This document shows positions 53,876 through 64,000 of a DNA stretch of 64,000 bases, piece by piece. The notes under the pieces are model-generated. The model was given only the letters and a program-made list of their open reading frames with translations, did not search any database and was not told the origin of the DNA. The DNA is from Beroe forskalii (taxonomy: Eukaryota; Ctenophora; Nuda; Beroida; Beroidae), in the NCBI GenBank assembly GCA_011033025.1, contig WFMF01000032.1, positions 1-64,000 of the forward strand, written 5' to 3'. Position numbers and translations under genes: made by a program. Position 1 is the first letter of the stretch, and every line of letters starts with the position of its first letter.

Positions 53876-54270
53876 ACTTGTAAAGGGTCGTATGAAAAAG
53901 TACCAATGCCCCCTACTAAACCCCTGCTGACCCCTTACTGAACCCCAGCTGACCCCCTGGTGAACCCCTGCTGACCCCTTGGTGAACCCCACAGACCCTC
54001 TGCTGACCCCCTACTGAACCCCTACTGACGTCCTCCTGCTGACCCCCTACTTGTAAAGGGTCGTATGAAAAATACCAATGCCCCCTACTAAACCCCTGCT
54101 GATCCCCAGCTGACCCCTACTGAACCCCTGCTGACCCCCTACTGAACCCCTGCTGACCCCCTACTGAACCCCTGGTTCACCAGGGGGTCAGCAGGGGTTC
54201 AGTAGGCACTAGGCGGTCAGCAGGGAGTCAGTAGGGGGTCATTGGTATACTTTCATACGACCTTGTAAAT
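53876..54270. repeat. Inverted-repeat element with internal C-rich minisatellite
   Basis: The left end cttgtaaagggtcgtatgaa (53877) and the right end ttcatacgaccttgtaaatg pair as inverted repeats. Between them are repeats of cccctgctgaccccctactgaa type, then an abrupt switch at about 54176 (cccctggt-tc-accagggg) to their reverse complement. A second direct copy of the left end occurs at 54051. Confidence 0.8.
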
Positions 54271-55081
54271 GTTAAGATACGAGATACATTGTTGTTGAGG
54301 AATATTATTGTTAGTACTTGATGAATGATACTTTGTAACATATTTATCATTTTATTTATGGAATAACAAAATTGAGTGAAAATTGCCATATATATCAAAA
54401 TTTTTTTGAATATTAGATTGTTACAGACATAATTTATTTAGTATCGAGTGTGGCCGTGTAGCTCCAACTTAGCACACTGTTTAGTCTTACTGTCGGCGTG
54501 TTGCAAAGCAGAAATTAATCATTGTCAATGAAAGAAGGAACGAAGTTATGCATTTATGCAGATCATTAAGTAGTAAGCACTAAGCGTACAATTGTTTGTA
54601 CTGCGTGTGTATTGCGTTTTTGTCACGAGTTTCAGCTTGTATCGTACAATGGTCTATCCCGAATCAAGGTAAATCGCTCAACATCCAATAGCAGTTTTCA
54701 GAATTCACTAATTCAGATGCTTCCATCATCAAACAGAAACATTCGATCATACATAAAATATTTGTTTGCAAACATGGTAGATTCAGTTGTCAACTTTGTA
54801 GTTACAATTTGTCAATAACTTGATTTTCAGCATTTCATGGCATACTAATTGTTCACAATAGTTCGAGAATAATCATGACCATAGCGCTAAAAAGGAGTGT
54901 CTACGAATCTTCAAGCTGAGCAACTGACCAAGATGTGAATTTTGATTTGAAGTGCTTATCTAGAGGAAATATGCTATGGCTGAGTCCATGTTATCAGTCA
55001 CAAGTTATACTTATTTACTTAGGTCCTATTTACCTCCCACTTTTTTACCTCCCACTTTTTTACCTTCCACTTAAAAGTTTA
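54271..55081. other. Intergenic DNA, nothing recognised
   Basis: AT-rich, no supported features. Just before the next palindrome, ttacctcccactttt is doubled (about 55028-55055). Confidence 0.45.
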
Positions 55082-55145
55082 AAACCGTGTACCTTTGCAG
55101 CAAGAATGTAGTGGCCTACATTCTTGCTGCAAAGGTACACGGTTT
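55082..55145. repeat. Perfect 30-bp-arm hairpin
   Basis: Two exactly complementary 30-nt arms (aaaccgtgtacctttgcagc...) with a 4-nt loop (tggc). Confidence 0.93.
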
Positions 55146-56602
55146 AGTCACGTTGCCTTATCGTCACTTGTAATTTGTATTATCTCTTGGAATTTGTAAA
55201 GGAGCTTTGGCACTGTGACAATGAAAACTTATGAACTATGAAGAGATTCCGAACGACGGACTTTCGCTCTCAAAATCTTGGAACAACAATACCGCGGTCA
55301 GGGATCAGCCAGTCAACAACTTCTGTGGTCCAAGATATCGGATCAGTCATAATCTGATGATACAGAGTCTAGGATATAGAAGACAAAGTTCCTGTTCTGT
55401 ATAAAAGCCTCATACCGTCGAGTCAGTCAGTTGGCCGTTAAAGAAGCCGGTCAGATTTCCGGCCTGCAAGCCACTCAGCTTTCGGCCCGCTAGCCGGTCA
55501 ATTTGCTGGCCAGCTGTACAAAGCTGGTGGACTAGCCGGTTGAACAAAGCATTGGGAATTACGCAATTTTAATCAATGTGCAATTAATTAGTGCGTGTTT
55601 ATCAAATTGCACTGATTGAGTGTGTACTATAACGGTAGGTGAGTTTTAATTCTCCATCTGCTGTCTGCAGAATTTATTTTCCCTCCCCATTGGCCTTTTT
55701 GTGTATAAAAAAGGCATTGAGGAGGGATTGGCAATGGACAACTTCTGAAAGTGCCCTGAAAATATGTTCATACTATCTCTACTTTGGTAACCATGCTAAC
55801 AACCAATCAGAGGGCAGTATTTGGTTACACGTGCGCGCGCATGTCCAACCGTCCGTGCTCTTTTATGATTATCAAAGTTTCAGACTGACAGTTACTCGAG
55901 AATGATCCACTGATTTAGTCAGAAGTGGCATCAGCCGCTTCAACGGCGGCTACCAGTCATTCAAGTTGTGAGAAAAAGAATTACTTTCAATCACTGAATT
56001 ATAGTTGCCTCTCAATGATATTATAAGATTCTCTAGCCATGTCAATACAACATATTATTGACGATAGGAATATTGTGCGAAAACACGTCTGACTCTGACA
56101 ATACTGTATGCTTGACAATTAGTTAATTTCATTATGTATGTTCTTAGTAAAAGATTTGTGGAATGCTGGCCCATCTGAAGGCTAATATCATTAGGGAGAG
56201 AAGAGAGCTTTCTAAGAAAGCTGTGCTGAAGTCTTGGCCTGTCAAGAAAGGAAGTAAATTAATCATTCGTATCTTTCTGTTTGGTATTTCTTGACTCCTC
56301 AGCATCTTCGTTACACATAATAACAATATTATCTTGATAGAAATCCAAGCCATAAATTCAAACATACATGTTTCCTCTACATGTAGCGCATGCATAGCTA
56401 TTCATCCATACCTGCAATAGATACAAACATCTTTTTTGAATTATAGTCCTTGCTTAAGAGCTAAATAGCGTGGATCGATATTTGGTCACGTGGAATTAGT
56501 TTGCACTAACCTACTGATTAAATGCGTATCCTTTCGCTCATATCCATCGGCCAAAAGCAACTTGTCGAAAGGGTAGTAGAAAGTGCCAGGTGTAGTCTGA
56601 AG
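55146..56602. other. Intergenic DNA, no supported gene
   Basis: Contains a repetitive patch at about 55435-55550 where gccggtcag/gccggtca words recur (ggccgttaa, agccggtcag, gctagccggtca, gactagccggtt). ORFs at 55639-55905 and 56144-56395 have no family match I recognise. Confidence 0.4.
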
Positions 56603-56809
56603 GTAAAAAGATCTAAGTTAAAAGATTTGCTGCTCTTTTATTGCATTTCTTTTCATCTCAATAACTAGTGATCTATGAGAAAAACTGTCTGTAACCAGGG
56701 TCCAGCTGGACCCTGGTTACAGACAGTTTTTCTCATAGATCACTAGTTATTGAGATGAAAAGAAATGCAATAAAAGAGCAGCAAATCTTTTAACTTAGAT
56801 CTTTTTACC
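56603..56809. repeat. Near-perfect 207-bp palindrome without spacer
   Basis: Arms of 103 and 104 nt meet at AG|CT (56705/56706; centre gggtccagctggaccc). The only difference is one inserted A in the right arm opposite the T-run at about 56640. The arm begins ggtaaaaagatctaagtt. Confidence 0.95.
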
Positions 56810-56983
56810 GAACCTTTTTACAACCCTTTCAACGTGTGTTTCGTGTTGCTGTTGAATGATGAGCACACACTATTGCAGGTACTTTTGCAAGCTTTCATAA
56901 CTTCTCTGGCACACAAACAAATTCATACAGAATACACTCATAAATGTATGTATACGACCTGCAATCTGCATACAATGATTGTA

Positions 56984-57945
56984 GGACTATATAGCTAAAT
57001 TTTTCTGTAGGTTTAGCTATAAAGTCCTAGCTCTAGCTATTTAGTCCGTTAGCTGAAAAGTCCGAACTGCGGACGATATAGCTAAATCTGACCTTACTGT
57101 TCCTCGGTATAGGTAATGTGTTTCTCGGTATGGATATAATGCTCTACGCTTTGCCATAGCGGATCAAACCGTACAATTCCACCTAATCAGAGCACATGAT
57201 CCCCTGTCGGTGTAGTGGGCACACGCGCATGGGAGCTCAATAATTGACAGGGTAGCGTGGCAAAATTTGGGGAGTAACCCAATCAGTAAATCCTCTGCAT
57301 CTGAAACGACAAGTGCGCACTGTGCACATTCAATGATTCAGCTCTGGGATCAGCTCAGCTCAGGTTTAACTCAGTATCTTAGTTCATGTGAGATAAGTCA
57401 TAAACAGAGTTATTTCTGTCTTGCCCTCGTACGCGACGAAGTACGCGTCTCTCTGTGTCTTCTGAAAGGTGGGGGGGGGGGAGAATGAAGTCCTCGGAGG
57501 TTGGTGCTTCTGGCTGTGCTGCTTCGCTCCGGTAGAGAGGGTCTGGTCAGCAGGGTTGAAAAGACTGGGCTGGCCGGTGATGAACTTGCTGAAGCCAACC
57601 ATAACAATAGCTTTCTCCTTATCCCAGATAACCTTCGCAAGTAGACATGACTATCTCAGATATCCCAAGTAGCACGGGTGTTACGTGACCCTTCCTCTCA
57701 CATGACGCGCAGCTCATCGCTATAGCTATGACCCGTGATGTATCGTGATGTTATACAAATACTATGATACAGATTTAGCTAAAAAGTCCGAATCGAGGAC
57801 TATATAGCTAAACATCTAAACTGATAGGGGAGGAGGAAGATTTAGCTAAATAGTCCGAACTGCGGACGATATAGCTAAATGAAAATTCAGCTATTTTGAC
57901 CGGTTTAGCTATAAAGTCCGTTAGCTATAAAGTCCGCCTACCCAT
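56984..57945. mobile_element. DNA element with hairpin-forming gctaaa/gtccg repeats at both ends
   Basis: The left end (attgtaggactatatagcta, about 56984) and the right end (gctataaagtccgcctacc, to about 57945) are imperfect inverted repeats. A self-complementary motif of about 40 bp (tttagctaaatagtccg - aactg - cggacgatatagctaaa) occurs at 57774-57813, 57841-57880 and, partly, at 57010-57095 and 57903-57937. The interior has a G10 run (57470-57479) and no transposase. Confidence 0.6.
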
Positions 57946-58643
57946 ACAATATACACGATATATACAGTTACACATCTTTTTGCTATTGTTTTCCTTGCTC
58001 AACTTTCAAGATTTAATCTGTGGTATTTAGAAATACCACAAGTGTCCCACAAAATCTGTTCCTAGACCACAAGCGGCTCTGAATAGTTCTGGAACCATGA
58101 AAGTCTCCTATTTCTGTATTTTAACATTCAAGGATGCATTCATGTCATTTTATTATGATTCTGATGTTGAAGTCATCGATATTAAACACTTTGGTTGACC
58201 TTAGCAATAATTACTAATACTGACATGGATTGATCAGATTACAGCACTTCTGTACTATGGTTTGTACATAGAAATATTACACCTAGGCTCCAGGAATAAT
58301 ATGCAATTGAATCATTTGATTCATTGACCATATTCATAATATTCTTGGTCGCCTTTCCCTAATATATTTGCCTGTACCACCTTTCACCGATAGCTTCTCT
58401 GTAAAACCTCTTCAGCTCGCTGCATGTCACAATATCTTAATATGATTAGAATATCTCTTAATTCGATGAAACGGAGTTAGAGCCGCTCTAAATCCTGGAA
58501 ATTGAATTTCTTCTCACTCAATTTGGAGTTTGTTTAAACACGCATGCTTGACAAAAGTCTCCGCAACCTCCTGAAGCTTGTCTTATTTCTTCTACTTGTT
58601 TTCTTGTCGTATCCAGTTGTGTGCGTCGTGCTAACATCCGGCC
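57946..58643. other. Upstream region of the glutaminase homologue
   Basis: AT-rich, no coding evidence. The presumed promoter and 5' UTR of the next gene lie at its right end. Confidence 0.4.
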
Positions 58644-61600
58644 ATGGTATCTAAAGCGAAGAAGAGCCATAAGAAAGGTGGTGTCATGGTTCAGCATCAC
58701 GGTGCAAACGATACAGCCCACGCCTCCCCTCACCACTTGACAGTTTCCAAAGCCTGGTGTGTTTCCAAACACCATAATGAGCAGCTGTAAAACACGTGCT
58801 GCCAATATCAATTCATGCGATCATGCACAATAAATTTAATGGTATTGACCACTTTGATAACTCATATTGATAGGTAGATTATCTTGAAATTGTTCGAGGG
58901 ATGCGATAATTTTGACTAGATGAATCAAACTAACAATAGTAAAGCTGACCGTCCTCATCTTCAGCTCGGAAGTGAGTAACGTTGGTACCAATGTGATAGA
59001 CGAGAGTCTCCTGCATGAATTCCTGGAGGAAGATGGGGTAGACGTGTCCACTGCCAAGTTCCTCCATGTGAGTCTGTACCTTCACCTGTACCAAAGAATA
59101 CTGATGGCCCATCAGTAAGCTTTTTTATTGATATTTTATTTGATATTGTTGTAAAAAGTGGTATTTCCTCGGCACTCGATACATTTCGTCAAAATGGAAA
59201 TTCAATTCTCAAGCAAAAGACTTGCTCTCTTGCCGGTACGGGCCTTGCCATTGTCCTCTGCATTATCTAATGCTACGAATTCCCTCAGGGTCTGAGCAAG
59301 AGTGGTCTGAGACCTCTGTCAGATCCCAGATTCAAGATTACAATAGATAAGATTAAAGCCATTTCTACTGACTTTGATAGCATTCCAGAGACCATTGCGA
59401 TGGAGGACTTCAAAAAGTGAGTCCTTCAGAATTTGGAAAATGTATTGATGAGGTCTTCACATTTGAGTGATTGATCTTGAGAAGGAACTATAACTCTTCT
59501 CACTCGTCAAAACTAAGCCATAGAAGTCCTATAGAATAGCTAGATTTTCGAATCGAGGAACTTCCCGAAGTCGTATTTGTTTAATTTCAGGTGTCTCTCA
59601 TCTAACATGGTGTTCATAACCCAAGCCTTGTGCGGCAACCTGGTCATACCGAAGTGGTCTGTCTTCTCCAACATCATCAAGGAGATATTTGAGGAATGCA
59701 GAGGTCTCAAAGAAGGAAAGGTACCACGACTACCAAACATCAATTATTATAAGTTATGATGCGAGGCACAGGCTTTGTTAGTGACTTGCAAATTAAGGAA
59801 GGTTTACGTTCTACTTTATGCCACCAATTCTTATAATTTACTTCCAATGTATCATTACATTTCACCCGTCAGGTTGCCGATCTGACGCCCCAAATGGCAA
59901 AGATTGACCCGGAGCGGTATGCTGTGTCGATCTGCTCCATTGACGGGCAGAGGTTTTCTCTGGGGGACTCGAAGAGTGCCTTCCCCATCCAGGACTTCAA
60001 CAGAGTCCTGCTCTACGCCCTAACGTGCACAGACAAATCAGTCGACTACGTGCATCAGTGAGTGTGGTACTGATCAAGGAATGAAATAAAAACATCAGAT
60101 GAAATAAAAACATCAGATTTCCAGACGATCTTATATTGCAATTTCTTATATTCTACAAAACAGTTTAAACCACCACAGTCCACACTATCTCTACCAGGTA
60201 TATTGGCAAAGAACCGAGTGGTTCTGAAGGAGAGGCTCTGATGCTGAAGAACAAGAAACCCCACAACCCGCTCCAGTTGACTGGGGGACTAACCCTTGCT
60301 TCCCTCCTCAAACCAGACCTCTGCTTCTCCGAGAGATTCGAGTTCTTCCTCAAGAAATGCGTTCAGTTAGTACTCGTTATGTTTTGTTTTTCTGATCAAT
60401 GTACTTTTAATATAGGTTTTAGGCTCAATCAAACGATTTTTATTTACTTTTTCAAATGTTATATAGGCTGGGTTGACTAAACGAAGTTCATCCAAGCATT
60501 GATGTTAAGCTTGGATAAGTTCTTCCTCAATTTACCCTTTCTCAGAAACTTGACTTTATTCTGCCCCATCGCAGGTTTTGTGGGAATGAACCAGTGGGAT
60601 TCAACAACTCTCTAGCCCTTTCTCTGCAGGATCATTCCAACAGACTCTATGCTATTGGGCATTTCTTGCGGGAAAACGGATGCTTCAACAAAGATAGCAA
60701 GGTATTAGGCATTACTCAACCTATATGTTTATCTTTGTAATTTATGTAGTTCTTCTTGTACATTTTAGTAGATTTGATAAATTACGTGGGCCCCATTTCG
60801 TGGGACATATTTTCTCTTTGATTTCCTGCTGCTACTCACCTCAAGAACCGGGATTCCAGATTTAAGAAATCCCCACAGAATCACATCCCTTCTCACCCTC
60901 CTTCTCTTCCAATACCAATTGCCTAACCTCCCTCCCTTGCAGGTGGATTCCCTGGATCAGATAATGGAGCTGTTCATCCACTACAGTGCCATTGAGATGT
61001 CGTGTGACGCTGCCTCTGTCATGGCAGCCACTCTGGCTTCAGGAGGTCTGTGTCCCCTGACAGGAGAGAAGGTGGTGTTCCCCGAGGCTGTCAGGAACTG
61101 TCTCAGCATGATGAACTGCTGCGGCGTCAACGACCACAGTGGCGAGTTCATGTTCGAGGTTTGTTGGGTGGTGCGAGCTGAAACTTTCAGTGAAATTGAA
61201 ATCAGATACTAAATTTTCAATGCCCTCCATCTCTGAACGGAGTGAGATGTGTGCACATTTCCTCTCATTTTTCTACTTTTTATAGTTCAAATCAAATGAT
61301 ATAAACCCCCCCCTCCCCTAGGTGGGACTGCCCGCCAAGTCTAACGTATCGGGGGGTCTGATAGTCGTGATCCCCAACGTGCTCGGAATGTGCATCTACT
61401 CCCCTCGTGTGGACGGAAGCAAGAACTCCGTGAGGGGCGTGGCACTCTGCAAGAAGTTCACGGAGAGATTCGTCTTCCATCAGTTCGATCCGTCCGATAG
61501 GTCCAACAACAAGATAGACCCGAGGAGGAAGGATTTCACTGAAACCAAGGTTTGTTGGTGTTCACATGCAATCCCTGCCACAGTCAACTGTGACAAGTAG

Positions 61601-63939
61601 CAATCAATTTATGAATGTTCAATCTCGTGTCTTCTTGTAACTTCTGTCGTATGGAATAAGAGCTGCCAATTTGCCCTTCTTTCGCAGGGTGCCATTCTTT
61701 GCCCTCATTTTTGCCATGCTTCGCAGGGCACGCCCTGCTTTTGCGAGGCAATTCCAAAAGGGTACCTAAATTTAACGACTTTGGAGCAAAAAGTGATTTG
61801 AATAGGCAAAAACAGCATTAATTCAAAAAGGTGCATTAGTTTTATCACACCTGCAAAATTTAGGTTTTTCAAAAGTAGATGGAAACTTTTACTTACCGAA
61901 AATCATGCCCTGCATCGAGATTAAGATTTGGCAGCTCTCAATTCTGATTCAGATACCAATTTTCCAACTCCAGTGATCCCTCCTTTACCATCCCAATCCC
62001 TCATTTACCATCTCAATCCCTCCTTTACCATCCCAATCCCTCATTAACCATCCCAATCCCTCCTTTACCATCCCAATCCCTCCTTCACTATCCCGATCCC
62101 TCCTTTACCTTCCCAATCCCAATCCCTCATTTACCATCCCAATCCCTCCTTTCCTACCCTCCCGTCCCTCCCAATCCCTCCTTTACCATCCCAATCCCTC
62201 TTTACCATCCCAAACCCTCATTTACCATCCCAATCCCTCCTTTCCTACCCTCCCGTCCCTCCCAATCCCTCCTTTACCATCCCAATCCCTCTTTACCATC
62301 CCAAACCCTCATTTACCATCCCAATCCCTCCTTTACCATCCCAATCCCTCATTTACCATCCCAATCCCTCCTTTACCATCCCAATCCCTCTTTACCATCC
62401 CAATCCCTCATTTACCATCCCAATCCCTCCTTTCCTACCCTCCCGTCCCTCCCAATCCCTCATTTACCATCCCAATCCCTCTTTACCATCCCAAACCCTC
62501 ATTTACCATCCCAATCCCTCCTTTACCATCCCAATCCCTCATTTACCATCCCAATCCCTCCTTTACCATCCCAATCCCTCCTTTACCATCCCAATCCCTC
62601 CTTTACCATCCCAATCCCTCCTTCACCATCCCAATCCTCCTTCACCATCCCAATCCCTTCTTCACTATCCCAATCCCTCCTTTACCATCCCAATCCCTCT
62701 TTACCATCCCAAACCCTCATTTACCATCCCAATCCCTCCTTTACCATCCCAATCCCTCATTTACCATCCCAATCCCTCATTTACCATCCCAATCCCTCCT
62801 TTACCATCCCAATCCCTCCTTTACCATCCCAATCCCTCCTTTACCATCCCAATCCCTCCTTCACCATCCCAATCCCTCCTTCACCATCCCAATCCCTTCT
62901 TCACTATCCCAATCCCTCCTTTACCATCCCAATCCCTCTTTACCATCCCAAACCCTCATTTACCATCCCAATCCCTCCTTTACCATCCCAATCCCTCCTT
63001 TACCATCCCAATCCCTCCTTTACCATCTCAATACCTCCTTTACCATTCCAATCCCTCCTTCACCATTCCAATCCCTCCTTCACCATTCCAATCCCTCCTT
63101 TACCATCCCAATCCCTCCTTTACCATCCCAATCCCTCCTTTACCATCCCAATCCCTCCTTTACCATCCCAATCCCTCCTTTACCATCTCAATACCTCCTT
63201 TACCATTCCAATCCCTCCTTTACCATCCCAATCCCTCCTTCACCATCCCAATCCCTCCTTTACCATTCCAATCCCCCAGGATCAGCAGAGTCTGATTCTG
63301 CTGTTTGCAGCGTACCAGGGGAACATGACGACTCTGTACCGGTACCTCAAGGAGGGCGTGAACTTCGGGTATCCTGACTACGACGGGAGAACGGCTCTAC
63401 ATCTCGCTGTGTGCGGGGGTCAGTAGTTTTAGTACTTTACTGTTTGGCGTAAAAAGGTGTAATTACCCCTACTAACAACAACTCATTGCTTCTTCTGATT
63501 GATGGATACTTAAGTCAGCAGTTTTAGGGACTGATTCACGCCAAGCCGCATCAGTTCTTCCATCATCTTTTATCTGTGTCATCTCTCCCAACTTAACTCA
63601 ACCTCATCGACTCTTCAGCCCTGACTTCCTCTTCCGGTTCCACCAAACCCTCTCCTGCCCTAAAAATCCGCCCTGCTGACTCCCCTCCCCTCTCAAACGA
63701 TATCCCTCATCTTGTTCATAGTCGCCGAGCTAACTTACTAAAGTTCTAACACCCTGTCCCCTGCAGGCCAGTTCGAGGTGGTAAAGTTCCTGGTTGACAA
63801 GTGCAACGTGGACGTGAACCCTGTCGACCGGTGGGAGAACACTCCGCTAGACGACGGAGTGAAGTACGGACAAGACCAGATCATCCTGTACCTACAGAGG
63901 AAGAAGGCACTCAGAGGGGCGGAGGTTATGAACGGTTAA
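58644..63939 (+). CDS. GLS: Glutaminase homologue with ankyrin repeats and a substituted active site (predicted pseudoenzyme)
   Basis: Eleven exons in phase encode 579 aa: 58644-58786, 58965-59067, 59289-59416, 59591-59720, 59873-60057, 60198-60365, 60575-60701, 60943-61158, 61322-61549, 63280-63418, 63767-63939. The whole kidney-type GLS order is present: an N-terminal helical EF-hand-like domain ([20 protein letters not shown]), the beta-lactamase-like glutaminase domain ([35 protein letters not shown]) and ankyrin repeats ([21 protein letters not shown]). Glutaminase normally hydrolyses glutamine to glutamate in mitochondria. Aligned to human GLS, Ser286 and Lys289 are D209 and R212, Tyr249 is L172, Asn335 L257, Glu381 L303, Asn388 L310, Tyr414 F339 and Tyr466 N391; only Val484 (V409) remains. 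The frame is open and splice sites are intact, so it is not a decayed pseudogene. Exon 1 (Lys/His-rich, ATG in ccggccATGG) is the least certain. A role as a regulator or scaffold is inference. Confidence 0.93.
61968..63275 (+). repeat. 20-bp pyrimidine-rich satellite ending at a splice acceptor
   Basis: About 64 copies of tttaccatcccaatccctcc and variants (ctcat, cttcacc, cttctt, ctttcc) fill most of intron 9 of the glutaminase homologue. Higher-order blocks recur, such as tttcctaccctcccgtccc plus following units near 62150, 62240 and 62430. The last unit supplies the polypyrimidine tract of the acceptor (ccattccaatcccccag|GATCAG at 63279/63280). Confidence 0.95.
63419..63766 (+). other. Last intron of the glutaminase homologue
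   Basis: A 348-bp intron, donor G|GTCAGT and acceptor CCCCTGCAG. Nothing else is recognised. Confidence 0.6.
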
Positions 63940-64000
63940 TGGTGGACTTTGCCCATGTTATAAGGAGTTATGAAGGGACCTCTTGAACTTTTTTGCCTAC

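Noticed and set aside
58518-58811. 97-codon minus-strand ORF with a hydrophobic start
   Set aside because: Overlaps the plus-strand exon 58644-58786 that fits the glutaminase phase; no family match on the minus strand.
58836-59112. Minus-strand ORFs of 60-73 codons
   Set aside because: They are shadows of glutaminase exon 2 (58965-59067, +), which has correct splice sites, phase and family similarity.
61968-63275. CRISPR-like array
   Set aside because: Units are contiguous 20-bp satellite copies without unique spacers, in an animal intron.

Overview
The window is from the nuclear genome of an animal, probably an invertebrate. It has AT-rich DNA with many-exon genes, GT-AG introns and genes nested in introns. 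The families are metazoan: a ZAK-type MAP3K, RELCH, a DSL-domain (Notch-ligand-like) membrane protein, a rhodopsin-like GPCR, a PLAT lipoxygenase and a kidney-type glutaminase homologue. A nicotinamidase, which vertebrates lack, argues against a vertebrate. I cannot fix the phylum. No rRNA, tRNA or CRISPR was seen.

Layout: 1-3560 is homopolymer-rich AT sequence of doubtful quality. 3561-9050 is repeats and non-autonomous transposons: an 8-bp-TSD MITE, an inverted minisatellite, a GC-rich palindromic island and a TAA-flanked Harbinger-like element. 9288-14846 (+) is the ZAK/MAP3K20 homologue in 16 exons. 18343-21588 is a 101-bp tandem array running into nicotinamidase (21592-23524, +, 5 exons). 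25523-45620 (+) is RELCH in 20 exons. Two genes lie antisense in its introns: the DSL protein (27374-about 29153) and a GPCR (33120-35029). A 334-bp satellite fills another RELCH intron (41575-44000). 48116-50556 (-) is a lipoxygenase with an intronless coding region and one frameshift. 50.6-58.6 kb is gene-poor and rich in fold-back DNA. 58644-63939 (+) is a glutaminase homologue in 11 exons. Exon phases sum exactly in the ZAK, nicotinamidase, RELCH, GPCR and glutaminase models.

Three observations stand out. (1) The glutaminase homologue keeps the fold and ankyrin repeats but has lost nearly the whole canonical active site, including the Ser-Lys dyad (Asp and Arg here), so it looks like a pseudoenzyme. 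(2) Many tandem repeats sit on exon-intron boundaries: units of 101, 42, about 37 and 22 bp carry the donor or acceptor (an AG|GT core) plus adjacent exon sequence, and three ZAK introns are bounded by direct repeats of exon sequence. This resembles intron creation or remodelling by tandem duplication at AGGT. (3) There are several near-perfect fold-back palindromes, the largest about 207 bp with no spacer.

The genes do not form a pathway; they are neighbours on a chromosome. Two single-base frameshifts (lipoxygenase, DSL gene) lie at or beside short homopolymers and may be consensus errors.
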